From: a bacterium
GTDB taxonomy: Bacteria > Bacillota > Clostridia > Oscillospirales > Oscillospiraceae
DNA: 64,000 nucleotides
Direction: 5' to 3'
Assembly (NCBI GenBank): GCA_004560305.1
Contig: SFVI01000012.1
Location: 1 to 64,000 of the forward strand
Each line of letters opens with the position of its first letter. The stretch's first letter is position 1. A program made the position numbers and the translations under genes. A model generated the notes under the pieces. The model was not told the DNA's origin and made no database searches. It saw only the letters and a list, made by a program, of their open reading frames with translations. This document shows positions 25,653 to 35,117 of the stretch, piece by piece.

Positions 25653-26504
25653 TCAGCTGACCAGCATATCGATGTCCCCAATACCAAGCCCCTGATGGAC
25701 AGCAAGATTGATGCCGTAAGCAATAACCCGCGCACCGGAGCGGACCAGGGCGTCAATGCTGCGGGGGGTGACAAAAAGGCCGGAAAGGCCTTCCTCAACG
25801 AAAATACCGGCGTCGATCACAGTGGGAATCCCCATGGCGATCACCGGCACACCCAAGGTTTCAGCGCTTAGCTCCTGCCGGTCGTTTCCCACGCCGGAGC
25901 CGGGAGAGATACCGGCGGTGGAAATCTGCACGCAGCGACAGAGCCGGTCCAGGTCTGCCCCGGCCAGGGCGTCAATCACAATGACCAGATCCGGGGAAAG
26001 CAGGCTGCACAGCAGCTTAACCTGCTGAGCGCTTTCTATGCCGGAGGTGCCCAGTACCCCGGGGCGGCAAAGGGACACCGAAGAAAAAGCGGAAAAATCC
26101 GATGGAGACTGCTGCTTCAGATGCCGGGTGACAATGATGCTGGAAGCCGCCAGACTGCCCAGGGCGTCGGGAGTGATATCCGGATTGCCCAGGGCCGCTA
26201 CCAGGACGCTGTCACGCTTCTCACAGCAGCAGACAATCAACTCCCCCACCGCCCGGGCAGCGGCTTCAAATTGTTCCGCCCCCCGCTCAAAGCGCTGGGG
26301 CAGATCCAGGGTAAAATATTTGCCAATGGGCTTGCCCAGAGCCTGGGCGCCGGTTTCGTTGAGGATGTCCACCGCCATCAGCTCCAGCCCATGCAGATGT
26401 TCCTGAACGGCGATAACCCCCTGCTTTTCCGTCAGTTCTCCGGCACTGCCGTCCAACTGCCGAAGGCTCTCGGTGGCAATGTCTGTTCTGCCCTGATACA
26501 GCAT
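25653..26504 (-). CDS. gpr: GPR germination protease (spore endopeptidase)
   Basis: Degrades small acid-soluble spore proteins during germination. 283 residues. It begins with the family hallmark RTDIATE, where autoprocessing normally occurs nearby. The two Asp residues thought to be catalytic are in LGNPDITPDALG and VIVIDALAG. Compared with Bacillus GPR (about 370 residues) a stretch of roughly 70 residues is missing between IPTVIDAG and LFVTPRSID. The ATG at 26504 has GGAGG 8 nt upstream, preferred to an upstream TTG. On the minus strand, upstream, GGTTACAATA matches the -10 of forespore sigma factors, but no well-spaced -35 was found. Confidence 0.93.
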   Translation of the reverse strand: MLYQGRTDIATESLRQLDGSAGELTEKQGVIAVQEHLHGLELMAVDILNETGAQALGKPIGKYFTLDLPQRFERGAEQFEAAARAVGELIVCCCEKRDSVLVAALGNPDITPDALGSLAASSIIVTRHLKQQSPSDFSAFSSVSLCRPGVLGTSGIESAQQVKLLCSLLSPDLVIVIDALAGADLDRLCRCVQISTAGISPGSGVGNDRQELSAETLGVPVIAMGIPTVIDAGIFVEEGLSGLFVTPRSIDALVRSGARVIAYGINLAVHQGLGIGDIDMLVS

Positions 26505-26602
26505 AAATCCAACCTCCAAATATCAAGATATAGTGTATTGTAACCATGAAAAACACTATACATAACAAACTGAAAAAAATACAATTTTTTTTGAAAAAAC
26601 AC

Positions 26603-26631
26603 TTGATTTTCAAGGACTTCTTTGATATAAT
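26603..26631 (+). promoter_or_regulatory. rpsT promoter
   Basis: TTGATT, a 17-nt spacer and TATAAT (26626-26631). Start near 26638, immediately before a perfect GAGTTA-TTG-TAACTC dyad (26642-26656) in the leader. Confidence 0.8.
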
Positions 26632-26686
26632 CCATCAATGCGAGTTATTGTAACTCAATTTTATAGGAGGAGGTGGCGATTGAAGC

Positions 26687-26950
26687 ATGGCCAACATTAA
26701 ATCTTCTGCAAAGAGAGACGAGAAGTCTAAGGAACTCAGAGCCAAGAATCGGGCTGACAAGACCGAGCTCAAGACCATGATGAAAAAATTTGACGCAGCC
26801 GTTGCCGAGGGCAACCGTGAAAATGCCGTCAGTGCCTATAAAGTTGCTGTTAAGACTGTCGACCGCGCAGCCGGCAAGGGTCTTCTGCACAAGAACAATG
26901 CAGCGCACAAAAAGTCCGCTATGGCGAGCAAGCTCAACGAGATGGCTTAA
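26687..26950 (+). CDS. rpsT: 30S ribosomal protein S20
   Basis: 87-residue, Lys-rich, helical primary 16S-binding protein. It begins MANIKSSAKRDEKSKELRAKNRA, characteristic of bacterial S20, and ends with the usual HKNNAAHKKSAMASKLNEMA. The ribosome site (AGGAGGAGG) is about 12 nt from the ATG, slightly far. Own promoter and terminator. Confidence 0.97.
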   Translation: MANIKSSAKRDEKSKELRAKNRADKTELKTMMKKFDAAVAEGNRENAVSAYKVAVKTVDRAAGKGLLHKNNAAHKKSAMASKLNEMA

Positions 26951-26963
26951 TCAAAAACAAATG

Positions 26964-26992
26964 AAGGACATGCTCCGGCATGTCCTTTTTTC
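26964..26992 (+). terminator. rpsT terminator
   Basis: Stem AAGGACATGC / GCATGTCCTT with a 4-nt loop (TCCG) and six T after it. Confidence 0.92.
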
Positions 26993-27012
26993 TATCATGA
27001 GAGGATGACAAA

Positions 27013-27903
27013 ATGGAAAAGAAACTGATGCTGATCATCAACCCGGCAGCGGGCAAGGGAAGCTATAAGGTGAATCTGGGGGAAGCTCTCCATGTGCTGG
27101 ATATGGGCGGCTACCGCACCAGCCTGTTCTTCACCGCCGGCCGGGGGGACGCCACGGACTTTGCCCGGGCCTATGCCAAGGAGTTTGACACCGTGGCCTG
27201 CATCGGCGGGGACGGTACCCTCAGCGAGGTGATTTCCGGCCTGATGGAGCTGGATTCCCCTCCCCCGCTGGGCTATATCCCCATGGGTACCGCCAACGAC
27301 GTGGCCACCACCCTGAACCTGCCCAAGAACGATACCATTGCCGCTGCCCGGCGGATTGTCCACGGCGGCGCCCATCCTTTTGACGTGGGCGGCTTTGGGC
27401 CGGAGGAGTACTTTGCCTACATCGCCGCCTTTGGCGCCTTTACCCAGGTCAGCTATGCCACGCCCCAGAACCAGAAGCGGGTGCTGGGCCACCTGGCCTA
27501 TGTGCTCCAGGGAGCCATACAGCTGCCCAAAATCGAGAGCTACAGCGCCCGGGTGGAGTACGATGATGGCATCATTGAGGGGGACTTTCTGTATGGAAGC
27601 GTGTCCAACTCCACCTCCGTGGCGGGCATCGTCCACCTGCGGGATGATCTGGTCTGCCTGGGGGATGGCCTGTCCGAGCTGGTACTGGTGCGCAATCCCG
27701 GCAATCTGGCGGAGTTCAACAACATTGTGGACGGTGTGCTGCGCCAGAGCTATGATAATAAGAATCTTCTGATCTTCCACACCCATAAGGCCCGCTTCAC
27801 CTTTGAAAAGCCGGTGGCCTGGACCCGGGACGGCGAGGCCGGCGGCGAATACCGGGAGATCGAACTGTGCAACTACCACCGGCCCATCCAGCTGATTTTC
27901 TAG
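27013..27903 (+). CDS. Diacylglycerol/lipid kinase (DagK/YegS family)
   Basis: Phosphorylates a lipid such as diacylglycerol for phospholipid recycling. 296 residues. DAGKc domain with the N-terminal LIINPAAGKGSY, the nucleotide-binding GGDGTLSEVISGL (near residue 59) and the PMGTANDVATTL loop (near 94). The C-terminal half is a beta-sandwich-like region. The exact lipid is not determined by sequence. A short distance after the rpsT terminator. Confidence 0.92.
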   Translation: MEKKLMLIINPAAGKGSYKVNLGEALHVLDMGGYRTSLFFTAGRGDATDFARAYAKEFDTVACIGGDGTLSEVISGLMELDSPPPLGYIPMGTANDVATTLNLPKNDTIAAARRIVHGGAHPFDVGGFGPEEYFAYIAAFGAFTQVSYATPQNQKRVLGHLAYVLQGAIQLPKIESYSARVEYDDGIIEGDFLYGSVSNSTSVAGIVHLRDDLVCLGDGLSELVLVRNPGNLAEFNNIVDGVLRQSYDNKNLLIFHTHKARFTFEKPVAWTRDGEAGGEYREIELCNYHRPIQLIF

Positions 27904-27932
27904 TTGCAATCTTTTATTATAATGTTTATAAT
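27904..27932 (+). promoter_or_regulatory. asnS promoter
   Basis: TTGCAA, a 17-nt spacer and TATAAT (27927-27932). It begins right after the lipid-kinase stop codon. The 50-nt leader is too short for a T-box. Confidence 0.78.
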
Positions 27933-27981
27933 ATTTATTCATGGAGCAATATTCCAGTATCGAGAGAAAGGATGAGCGCGA

Positions 27982-29376
<1,395 letters not shown>

Positions 29377-29389
29377 TAATCAAGCAATA

Positions 29390-29430
29390 AAAATCCCATG
29401 GCGACCCAGGAAGCGCCATGGGATTTTTTT
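29390..29430. terminator. Bidirectional terminator between asnS and plsY
   Basis: 14-bp stem AAAATCCCATGGCG / CGCCATGGGATTTT with a T-run on the plus side and T-rich exit on the minus side, between convergent genes. Confidence 0.9.
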
Positions 29431-29442
29431 GCTTCTGAGATG

Positions 29443-30063
29443 CTATACCTTTCTGTGCTCGCCCCGGTTGGCCTTCCGCAGGCCGATCTCCGTACCCCAG
29501 TAGATGCGGACATAGTTTTCCCGGTGCTTGATGAGAATAGCGGCGGTGGCGATGCAGAGAATGGCGGAGAAATACAGGCCGTGGGTAAAGGCCATGAAGG
29601 CTGGCACCAGCACCACGGTGGTGACAGTGCCCACCACAATATAATCGCTGATCAGGGTCACCAGCGCCACAAGCACAATCACAAGCAGGGCAAACTTCCA
29701 GTTCAGTGCCAGGGTCATGCCCAGATAGGAGGCAAAGCCCTTGCCGCCCCGGAAACGGAGGAAGAAGGGAAACATATGCCCCAGCACGCAGGCCACGCCT
29801 GCAGCCGCGCCGATGAAGGGCAGTCCCTGCCCAAAGTGCCGGGCCAGGACCACCGCCAGCAAAGCCTTGCCGATATCATGGACGGCCACGATCACGCCGG
29901 GCCCCCAGCCCATCAGCACCATGGCGTTGGATGCCCCCAGATTTTTGGAACCGGCGGCGCGCAGGTCAACACCTTTGTACTTGGACAGGTACAGGGCCAT
30001 GTTGGAACAGCCCATCAGATAGGCCAGAAGCAGAATGGCGATATAGAGCAGAATCTTTGTCAT
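29443..30063 (-). CDS. plsY: Acyl-phosphate:glycerol-3-phosphate acyltransferase PlsY
   Basis: Integral membrane enzyme that makes lysophosphatidate, the first step of phospholipid synthesis. 206 residues with about six hydrophobic helices. Three family motifs are visible: GCSNMALYLSKYKGVDLRAAGSKNLGASN (around 19-47; motif SxxN), the Gly-rich GHMFPFFLRFRGGKGFAS (around 95-112) and a His/Asn-containing C-terminal motif (KHREN). Start ATG after AAAGGGGG. Confidence 0.94.
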   Translation of the reverse strand: MTKILLYIAILLLAYLMGCSNMALYLSKYKGVDLRAAGSKNLGASNAMVLMGWGPGVIVAVHDIGKALLAVVLARHFGQGLPFIGAAAGVACVLGHMFPFFLRFRGGKGFASYLGMTLALNWKFALLVIVLVALVTLISDYIVVGTVTTVVLVPAFMAFTHGLYFSAILCIATAAILIKHRENYVRIYWGTEIGLRKANRGEHRKV

Positions 30064-30119
30064 GGGTATACCCCCTTTCCGGGGACTATCATACTATAAA
30101 ATAATTTGTTTGTATAGAG

Positions 30120-31397
30120 CTAAGTCACCAATGCCCCCATGGTGAGAATGCCCAGGTTATCCCGGTAAATCCGGTCAAACTGGGAAATGGGCAGGGGGTT
30201 GACCCCAAGGCCCGCTTCGATGGTGTAGCCGGGGCGGTCAAACTGCTGGATGAACCAGTCCTTATACCCGGCAAAGCCGGAGGCATAGGGGGTCTCCTCC
30301 ACCCCATAGCCGGAGACGGCGGAGAAGGTGGCGGCGATCTGGCGGGAATTTTCCGGCTCGTAGTCCAGAAACTTCCAGTAGATCACCTGGCCCTGGGTGT
30401 GGTAGGCCAGAATCAGGGACGGGTCCAGGGCCAGGGAGTAGTCATACATGGCCCGTGCTTCCGGGGCGGAGAGAGGGCTGGGGCCCACATAATCCGCCGG
30501 CGCGGGGGAGACGATGCCCTGCGCGTACTTGATCTCCCTGGCCTGCTCCCAACCGGCGGGGTATTGAAGGTTCAGGTCCGTGCCGGCGATGTTGGCTTTC
30601 CAGCCGTCGGGAAAAGAAAATTGGGGGTAATTGGCCCCGATGCGCCGTGCGGCGGCGTAGTATTCACCGCTTTGCAGCTCCCCGGTCACAAGGTCGATGC
30701 CGTCCGGGTTCACCGCCGGGATGAGATAGATGGAGGCATAGTCCATCAGCTCCGCGGCGGAGACGGAGAAGATCCGTCCGCCGGCAGCAAAGGCGGCAGC
30801 CAGCTCTTCCACAAATTTCAGCAGCAGCGGTACGCAGATCCATTCGTTGGCATGAAAGCCGGCGTTATAGAGCACCCGGTTTTCCCCGCTGCCCAGATTC
30901 ATCCGCCAGAGAGGCCGGCCCATCACGCTGCGGCCGATCTCCCCGGTGCCGATGAAGGGATAGCGGGCGGCCAGGCCCCGGACGCAGTAGCTCACCAGGG
31001 CGGAGCAGTAAGCAATATTGGTGGGCACCACCGTGAAGGAAAAGGGGATCACCAGTTCCTGCCCCAAAGGCAGCGCCTCCGGCCGGACGCCGGGATTTGC
31101 CAGCAGGATGGCCTCCATGCTGCTGCCGTAGCGCTGGGCAAGGGCATAAACGCTGTCCCCCCGGCGCACCGGATGGGTGATGTAACCCAGATACCAGGGC
31201 AGGATGGCCCGGTGGGTCTGGTTCCCGGCCACGCCGTCCGCCGGGAGACCCCGGCCGGCCTGAAAGCGCCGGAGGGCCGCCTCCGTCCCCGGGCCAAAGT
31301 TGCCGTCGGTATCCAGGGGACCGTACCCGGCCCGGTTCAGGGCCAGCTGCAAAAGCTGTACCGCCGGGCCTGTGCTGCCGATCTTCAATAGCCGCAT
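30120..31397 (-). CDS. M14 gamma-D-glutamyl-diamino acid endopeptidase with PG-binding and LysM domains
   Basis: Cell-wall peptidase, 425 residues. Domains in order: peptidoglycan-binding type 1 (about 1-70, GSTGPAVQLLQLALNRAGY and DGNFGPGTEAALRRFQ), LysM (about 75-118), then a zinc carboxypeptidase M14 domain (about 130-420). Zinc ligands are in GFHANEW (HxxE) and AYHTQGQ; the catalytic Glu is in TIEAGLG. This is like the Bacillus sphaericus spore endopeptidase I. No signal peptide is seen, which would suit a mother-cell cytoplasmic role in sporulation, but that is inference. GGAGG 8 nt before the ATG. Confidence 0.9.
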   Translation of the reverse strand: MRLLKIGSTGPAVQLLQLALNRAGYGPLDTDGNFGPGTEAALRRFQAGRGLPADGVAGNQTHRAILPWYLGYITHPVRRGDSVYALAQRYGSSMEAILLANPGVRPEALPLGQELVIPFSFTVVPTNIAYCSALVSYCVRGLAARYPFIGTGEIGRSVMGRPLWRMNLGSGENRVLYNAGFHANEWICVPLLLKFVEELAAAFAAGGRIFSVSAAELMDYASIYLIPAVNPDGIDLVTGELQSGEYYAAARRIGANYPQFSFPDGWKANIAGTDLNLQYPAGWEQAREIKYAQGIVSPAPADYVGPSPLSAPEARAMYDYSLALDPSLILAYHTQGQVIYWKFLDYEPENSRQIAATFSAVSGYGVEETPYASGFAGYKDWFIQQFDRPGYTIEAGLGVNPLPISQFDRIYRDNLGILTMGALVT

Positions 31398-31631
31398 TGC
31401 TGTGTCCTCCGATGAAAAGAATGTGGAAAAGGGCGGAAGGCTCTGTAAAGTATATGCGGGAAAACATCAGCATTTTCCATAAAATTTTGCTTTTCTGTGC
31501 AGAATGAAGAAAGACAAATAAGAACATACCGGGGGAGAAAGACAGGCCTTTGGCGCTAAAGTTCAAAATTTGGCAATATTTTCTGGGAAACAAATGCTTT
31601 TGTCAGTTTTACGCTAAAAAATGCAGACTTG

Positions 31632-31660
31632 TTGACAAAGATTTGTTAAGCTTATATAAT
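31632..31660 (+). promoter_or_regulatory. tctCBA promoter (perfect consensus)
   Basis: TTGACA, a 17-nt spacer and TATAAT: a full match to the housekeeping sigma consensus, 44 bp before the tctC start. The 230 bp further left hold nothing recognised apart from the promoter region of the M14 gene. Confidence 0.9.
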
Positions 31661-31703
31661 GTCTCAAGTTCGAAAGAACATTATTTTTACAGGAGGAAGT
31701 AAA

Positions 31704-32711
31704 ATGAAAAAGTATCTTGCATTGATTCTGGCTCTGTGCATGGTCTTCGCTCTGTGCGCCTGCGGTTCCAAGACCGAGGCTCCTGCCGCCGAGGCACCCG
31801 CTGCTGAGGCTCCTGCCGCCGAGGCACCCGCTGCCGAAGGATGGGCTCCCGACGGCCCTGTCACCATGATCGTAGCATACAAGGCCGGTAACGGCACTGA
31901 CGTTACTGCCCGTATCCTGGCCCAGTACGCTGAAAAGTATGTGGGTCAGACCATCGTCATCGAGAACGTTGACGGCGGTTCCGGCTCCATCGGCTGGTCC
32001 CAGCTGGCAGAGGCTGAGCCTGACGGCATGACCATCGGCTTCATGAACCTGCCCAACTTCAACAGCTCCATCGTCAAGGAACTGGGCACTTACACCACCG
32101 CTGACTTCGCTGCCATCTGCAACCACGTCACCGAGACCTCCCTGGTGCTGGTCCGTGCTGACGACGACCGTTTCGCTGACATCGACGCTCTGGTTGCTTA
32201 CGCCAAGGAGAACAACACCGTTGCCTCCACCAACGGCGCCCAGAACTCCAACCACATCGGCGCCCAGGCCTTTGCCAACTCCGCCGGCTTCAAGTACACC
32301 GATCTCCCCCAGGGCAACACCGCTGACGAGCTGACCTCCCTGCTGGGCGGCGAGGCCGACTGGTGCGTGGCCAAGGTGGCTGACATTGCCGGCCGCACCG
32401 ACGTGCGCGCCCTGGCTTCCTTCTCCACCGAGCGTCTGCCCGAAATGCCCGACGTGCCCACCCTGGGCGAGAAGGGCTACTACGACCAGTGGCTGGGCTC
32501 CTCCCGCTGCATCGTGGCTCCCGCCGGTGTGTCTGCCGATGTGATCGCTTTCTATGAGGCCGCCTTCAAGGCCACCATGGAAGATCCCGACTACCAGGCT
32601 GCCGCCAGCGAGTTCGCCACCGATTACAAGGATGCCGCCGCTACCGCCGCTCTCATCGAGCAGCAGCAGGCCTTCGCCGAGGGTCTGGCCGAGGGCTTCT
32701 GGTACGAATAA
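31704..32711 (+). CDS. tctC: Tripartite tricarboxylate transporter substrate-binding lipoprotein (TctC/BUG)
   Basis: Extracellular receptor of a TTT-family carboxylate transporter, 335 residues. Lipoprotein signal with LCAC lipobox (Cys20), then a tandem EAPAA linker (about residues 25-43), then a two-lobed binding domain with typical BUG strings (MIVAYKAGNGTDVTARILAQ, IVIENVDGGSGSIGW). An AGGAGG site lies 6 nt before the ATG. Codon use (GCT, GTT, CGT) is that of a highly expressed gene, unlike its neighbours. The substrate (citrate or another dicarboxylate/tricarboxylate) cannot be told. Confidence 0.93.
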   Translation: MKKYLALILALCMVFALCACGSKTEAPAAEAPAAEAPAAEAPAAEGWAPDGPVTMIVAYKAGNGTDVTARILAQYAEKYVGQTIVIENVDGGSGSIGWSQLAEAEPDGMTIGFMNLPNFNSSIVKELGTYTTADFAAICNHVTETSLVLVRADDDRFADIDALVAYAKENNTVASTNGAQNSNHIGAQAFANSAGFKYTDLPQGNTADELTSLLGGEADWCVAKVADIAGRTDVRALASFSTERLPEMPDVPTLGEKGYYDQWLGSSRCIVAPAGVSADVIAFYEAAFKATMEDPDYQAAASEFATDYKDAAATAALIEQQQAFAEGLAEGFWYE

Positions 32712-32789
32712 ACCTGGACGGAATGCACAGGGGGCAGGCTTGCCTGCCCCCTTTTCCGATTTATTCCATAGAGATAGGAGGGATTTCCC

Positions 32790-33239
32790 TTGAAAATGAA
32801 AAAGACGGACATCGGCGTTGTGGTCTTCATGTACGCCTTCTGCGCCTTCTTTTATGCCTACAGCAGCAAGCTCAGCGCCGGCAGCAAGACCTATCCCCTG
32901 TTTACCATTTCCCTGCTCTTTGGCCTGACCACCCTGTATCTGATCCAGATGATCCTGGCGGCCCGGAAGTACGGCGTGGAGAGCGGCGTGGACACCGTGT
33001 TTGCCGGCTTCAAGGCCCTGCAGTTCACCCTGAGCCTGGTGCTCACCATCGTATATTTCTTCCTGGTGAAATACTTGGGCTTCTTCAGCGCTACCACCAT
33101 CTTTATGATCGCCTCCTTCATTTACCTGAAGGTGCCGGTGCTCCATTCCGTGATCGCTCTGGTGGCTATGAACCTGCTGATTTATCTGGCCTTTGTGCAG
33201 TTTCTGGGCGTGCGCCTGCCGGCGGGAATTCTGTTTTAA
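32790..33239 (+). CDS. tctB: Tripartite tricarboxylate transporter small membrane subunit (TctB)
   Basis: 149 residues, four hydrophobic helices, the usual TctB length. TTG at 32790 is chosen as start because AGGAGGG lies 7 nt upstream, whereas the ATG two codons later would be 13 nt away. It sits between tctC and tctA in the standard C-B-A order. TctB sequences are poorly conserved, so the call depends partly on context. Confidence 0.9.
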   Translation: MKMKKTDIGVVVFMYAFCAFFYAYSSKLSAGSKTYPLFTISLLFGLTTLYLIQMILAARKYGVESGVDTVFAGFKALQFTLSLVLTIVYFFLVKYLGFFSATTIFMIASFIYLKVPVLHSVIALVAMNLLIYLAFVQFLGVRLPAGILF

Positions 33240-33253
33240 GGAGGGTCTGAACA

Positions 33254-34792
33254 ATGCTTGATACCTTACAGCTTATGGGTCAGGGCTTTATCAGTGCCCT
33301 CTCCTTCGCCAACATTCTGGCCATGGCCGGCGGCGTGGCCCTGGGCATCATCATCGGATGCCTGCCCGGCCTGTCGGCTGCCATGGGCGTGGCGCTGATG
33401 CTGCCGCTGACCTTCTCCATGCCGGCGGACACCGGTCTGATCGTACTGGGCGCCATCTACTGCGGCGCCATCTTCGGCGGCTCCATTTCCGCCATTCTGA
33501 TCCACACCCCCGGCACCCCGGCCTCCGCCGCCACCGCCATCGAGGGCTATCAGATGACCCTCCAGGGCAAGGCGGGCAAGGCCCTGGCCACCGCCTGCTG
33601 GAGCTCCTTCTGGGGCGGGCTTTTGAGCTGCATCTCCCTGTACTTCTTCGCCCCCCTGCTGGCCCAGCTGGCGCTGAAGTTCATGTCCGCCGAAAAGTTC
33701 TGGCTGGGCATCTTCGGCCTGACCATCATTGCCGGTGTGTCCAGCAAGTCCATCGTCAAGGGCCTGATGTCCGGCGCCATGGGTCTGATCATCTCCACCA
33801 TCGGCCTTGACCCCATCGACGGCACCAAGCGCTTCATGTTTGGTCAGGCCTTCCTGGCAGAGGGCATCAACACCACCTGCGCCCTGATCGGCCTGTTCTC
33901 CATGTCCCAGGTGTTCATCCTGGCGGAGAAGGAGATCAAGAAGCGGGCCAAGGCCGCCAAGTTCAGCGATAAGATCACCCTTACCAGGGAAGAACGGAAA
34001 AAGATCCGCCCCACCATCATCCGCTCCTGGATCATGGGCAACATCATTGGCATCCTGCCCGGCGCCGGCGCCTCCATCGCCTGCTTCCTGGGCTATAACA
34101 GCGCCAAGCAGTTCTCCAAGACCAAGGAGGAGTTTGGTCACGGCGCCATTGAGGGCGTGGCCGGTTCCGAGGCGGCCAACAACGCCGTCACCGGCGGCTC
34201 CCTGATCCCCATGCTGACTCTGGGCATCCCCGGCGAGTCCGTCACCGCGGTGCTGATGGGCGGCCTGATCATCCAGGGCCTGGCCCCGGGACCGGAGCTG
34301 TTCACCAAGCACGCCGCCATGACCTACACCTTCTTCGCCGGCTTCGTGCTGGTGCAGTTCTTCATGCTGGCCATCGGCACTCTGGGCTGCCGTGGCTTTG
34401 CCCAGATCTCCCGCCTGTCTGACGCCATCCTGATCCCCTGCGTCACGGTGCTGTGCGTCATCGGTTCCTACGCCATCCACCGCAACATGAGCGACGTGGT
34501 GGTCATGATCATCTTCGGCGTGCTGGGCTACCTGATGCGGAAGTTTGACCTGAACACCGCCGCCGTGGTGCTGGCTCTGATCCTTGGGCCCATCAGTGAG
34601 AAGGGCCTGCGGGGCGCTCTGCGTGTCAGCGGCGGCGACATCGGCTGCCTGTTCCAGTCCCCGGTAAGCTGGGTGCTGATCATCCTCAGCATCGTTGGCA
34701 TCTTCTCCCCCTTCTTCATGGACAAGTTCGAGCGGAAGGTGGCCGGTGACGAGAATGTGGACGCTGCCGTCCAGGACGAAACGCTTTCTTAA
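33254..34792 (+). CDS. tctA: Tripartite tricarboxylate transporter large membrane subunit (TctA)
   Basis: The channel-forming subunit, 512 residues with about eleven hydrophobic helices. Family motifs: GCLPGLSAAMGVALMLPLTF (about 36-55) and the repeat-related GILPGAGASIACFLGYNSAKQ (about 267-287), plus TLGIPGESVTAVLMGGL. AAGGAGGG precedes the ATG by 9 nt. Last gene of the operon, ended by a strong terminator. Confidence 0.95.
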   Translation: MLDTLQLMGQGFISALSFANILAMAGGVALGIIIGCLPGLSAAMGVALMLPLTFSMPADTGLIVLGAIYCGAIFGGSISAILIHTPGTPASAATAIEGYQMTLQGKAGKALATACWSSFWGGLLSCISLYFFAPLLAQLALKFMSAEKFWLGIFGLTIIAGVSSKSIVKGLMSGAMGLIISTIGLDPIDGTKRFMFGQAFLAEGINTTCALIGLFSMSQVFILAEKEIKKRAKAAKFSDKITLTREERKKIRPTIIRSWIMGNIIGILPGAGASIACFLGYNSAKQFSKTKEEFGHGAIEGVAGSEAANNAVTGGSLIPMLTLGIPGESVTAVLMGGLIIQGLAPGPELFTKHAAMTYTFFAGFVLVQFFMLAIGTLGCRGFAQISRLSDAILIPCVTVLCVIGSYAIHRNMSDVVVMIIFGVLGYLMRKFDLNTAAVVLALILGPISEKGLRGALRVSGGDIGCLFQSPVSWVLIILSIVGIFSPFFMDKFERKVAGDENVDAAVQDETLS

Positions 34793-34814
34793 AACTGCGT
34801 TGGAATGATTTTCC

Positions 34815-34842
34815 TCCCCCGGCCGCAGGCCGGGGGATTTTT
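34815..34842 (+). terminator. tctCBA terminator
   Basis: Stem TCCCCCGGCC / GGCCGGGGGA with a 3-nt loop (GCA) and five T. Confidence 0.92.
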
Positions 34843-34891
34843 ATGGGGTTTTGTTGTGAATTGTGCATAAAATTGGTGCCGGAACTTTGGC

Positions 34892-34920
34892 TTGCAATAC
34901 TAAGACGCTTCTATTAAAAT
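34892..34920 (+). promoter_or_regulatory. Promoter of the MsmK/UgpC-type ATPase gene
   Basis: TTGCAA, a 17-nt spacer and TAAAAT. Start expected near 34927, giving an unusually long (about 190 nt) leader with a hairpin CCGGCT/AGCCGG (about 34959-34982). Confidence 0.72.
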
Positions 34921-35016
34921 GTAAAAGAGTACCTGCGTGCTCCAATCTGACTGCGTGTCCGGCTCTCCATTACCAAGCCGGGCATAGCTTTAATAAGGAG
35001 GAAACAAAACATCCCT

Positions 35017-35115
35017 GTGGCTCAGGGTGCGGCAGTGTGGAGACCTGTCGTAATGCGGGTGGCTGTGCCCCTGCGAGTGCGCCAGCGGCGGAGGCCCGGC
35101 GTTCAGAGTCGGTAA
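35017..35115 (+). CDS. Possible 32-codon leader ORF
   Basis: GTG-started frame whose TAA stop ends 2 nt before the ATG of the ATPase gene. A strong TAAGGAGG lies at 34994-35001 with no ATG/GTG/TTG at the usual distance; this GTG is 15 nt away. The peptide would be basic (start MAQGAAVWRPVV). It might couple translation to the next gene, which itself lacks a ribosome site. Low certainty. Confidence 0.25.
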   Translation: MAQGAAVWRPVVMRVAVPLRVRQRRRPGVQSR

Positions 35116-35117
35116 AA

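Noticed and set aside
26521..26580. Forespore sigma promoter before gpr
   Set aside because: GGTTACAATA on the minus strand fits a sigma-F/G -10, but the nearest GTATA -35-like motif is only 11 bp away instead of about 15-16, so it was not listed as a feature.
26645..26908. 87-codon frame opposite rpsT
   Set aside because: It lies fully over S20 and over the rpsT promoter leader, and has no ribosome site.
27904..27981. T-box before asnS
   Set aside because: The leader is only about 45 nt, much too short, and no T-box sequence is present. The same holds for serS (40-bp gap).
34863..35117. N-terminal extension of the sugar ABC ATPase (85 extra codons, Cys-rich)
   Set aside because: ABC ATPases of this type begin at the MATVTLKN start; the extension lies over a promoter and a hairpin leader. 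It is mentioned only as a curiosity.
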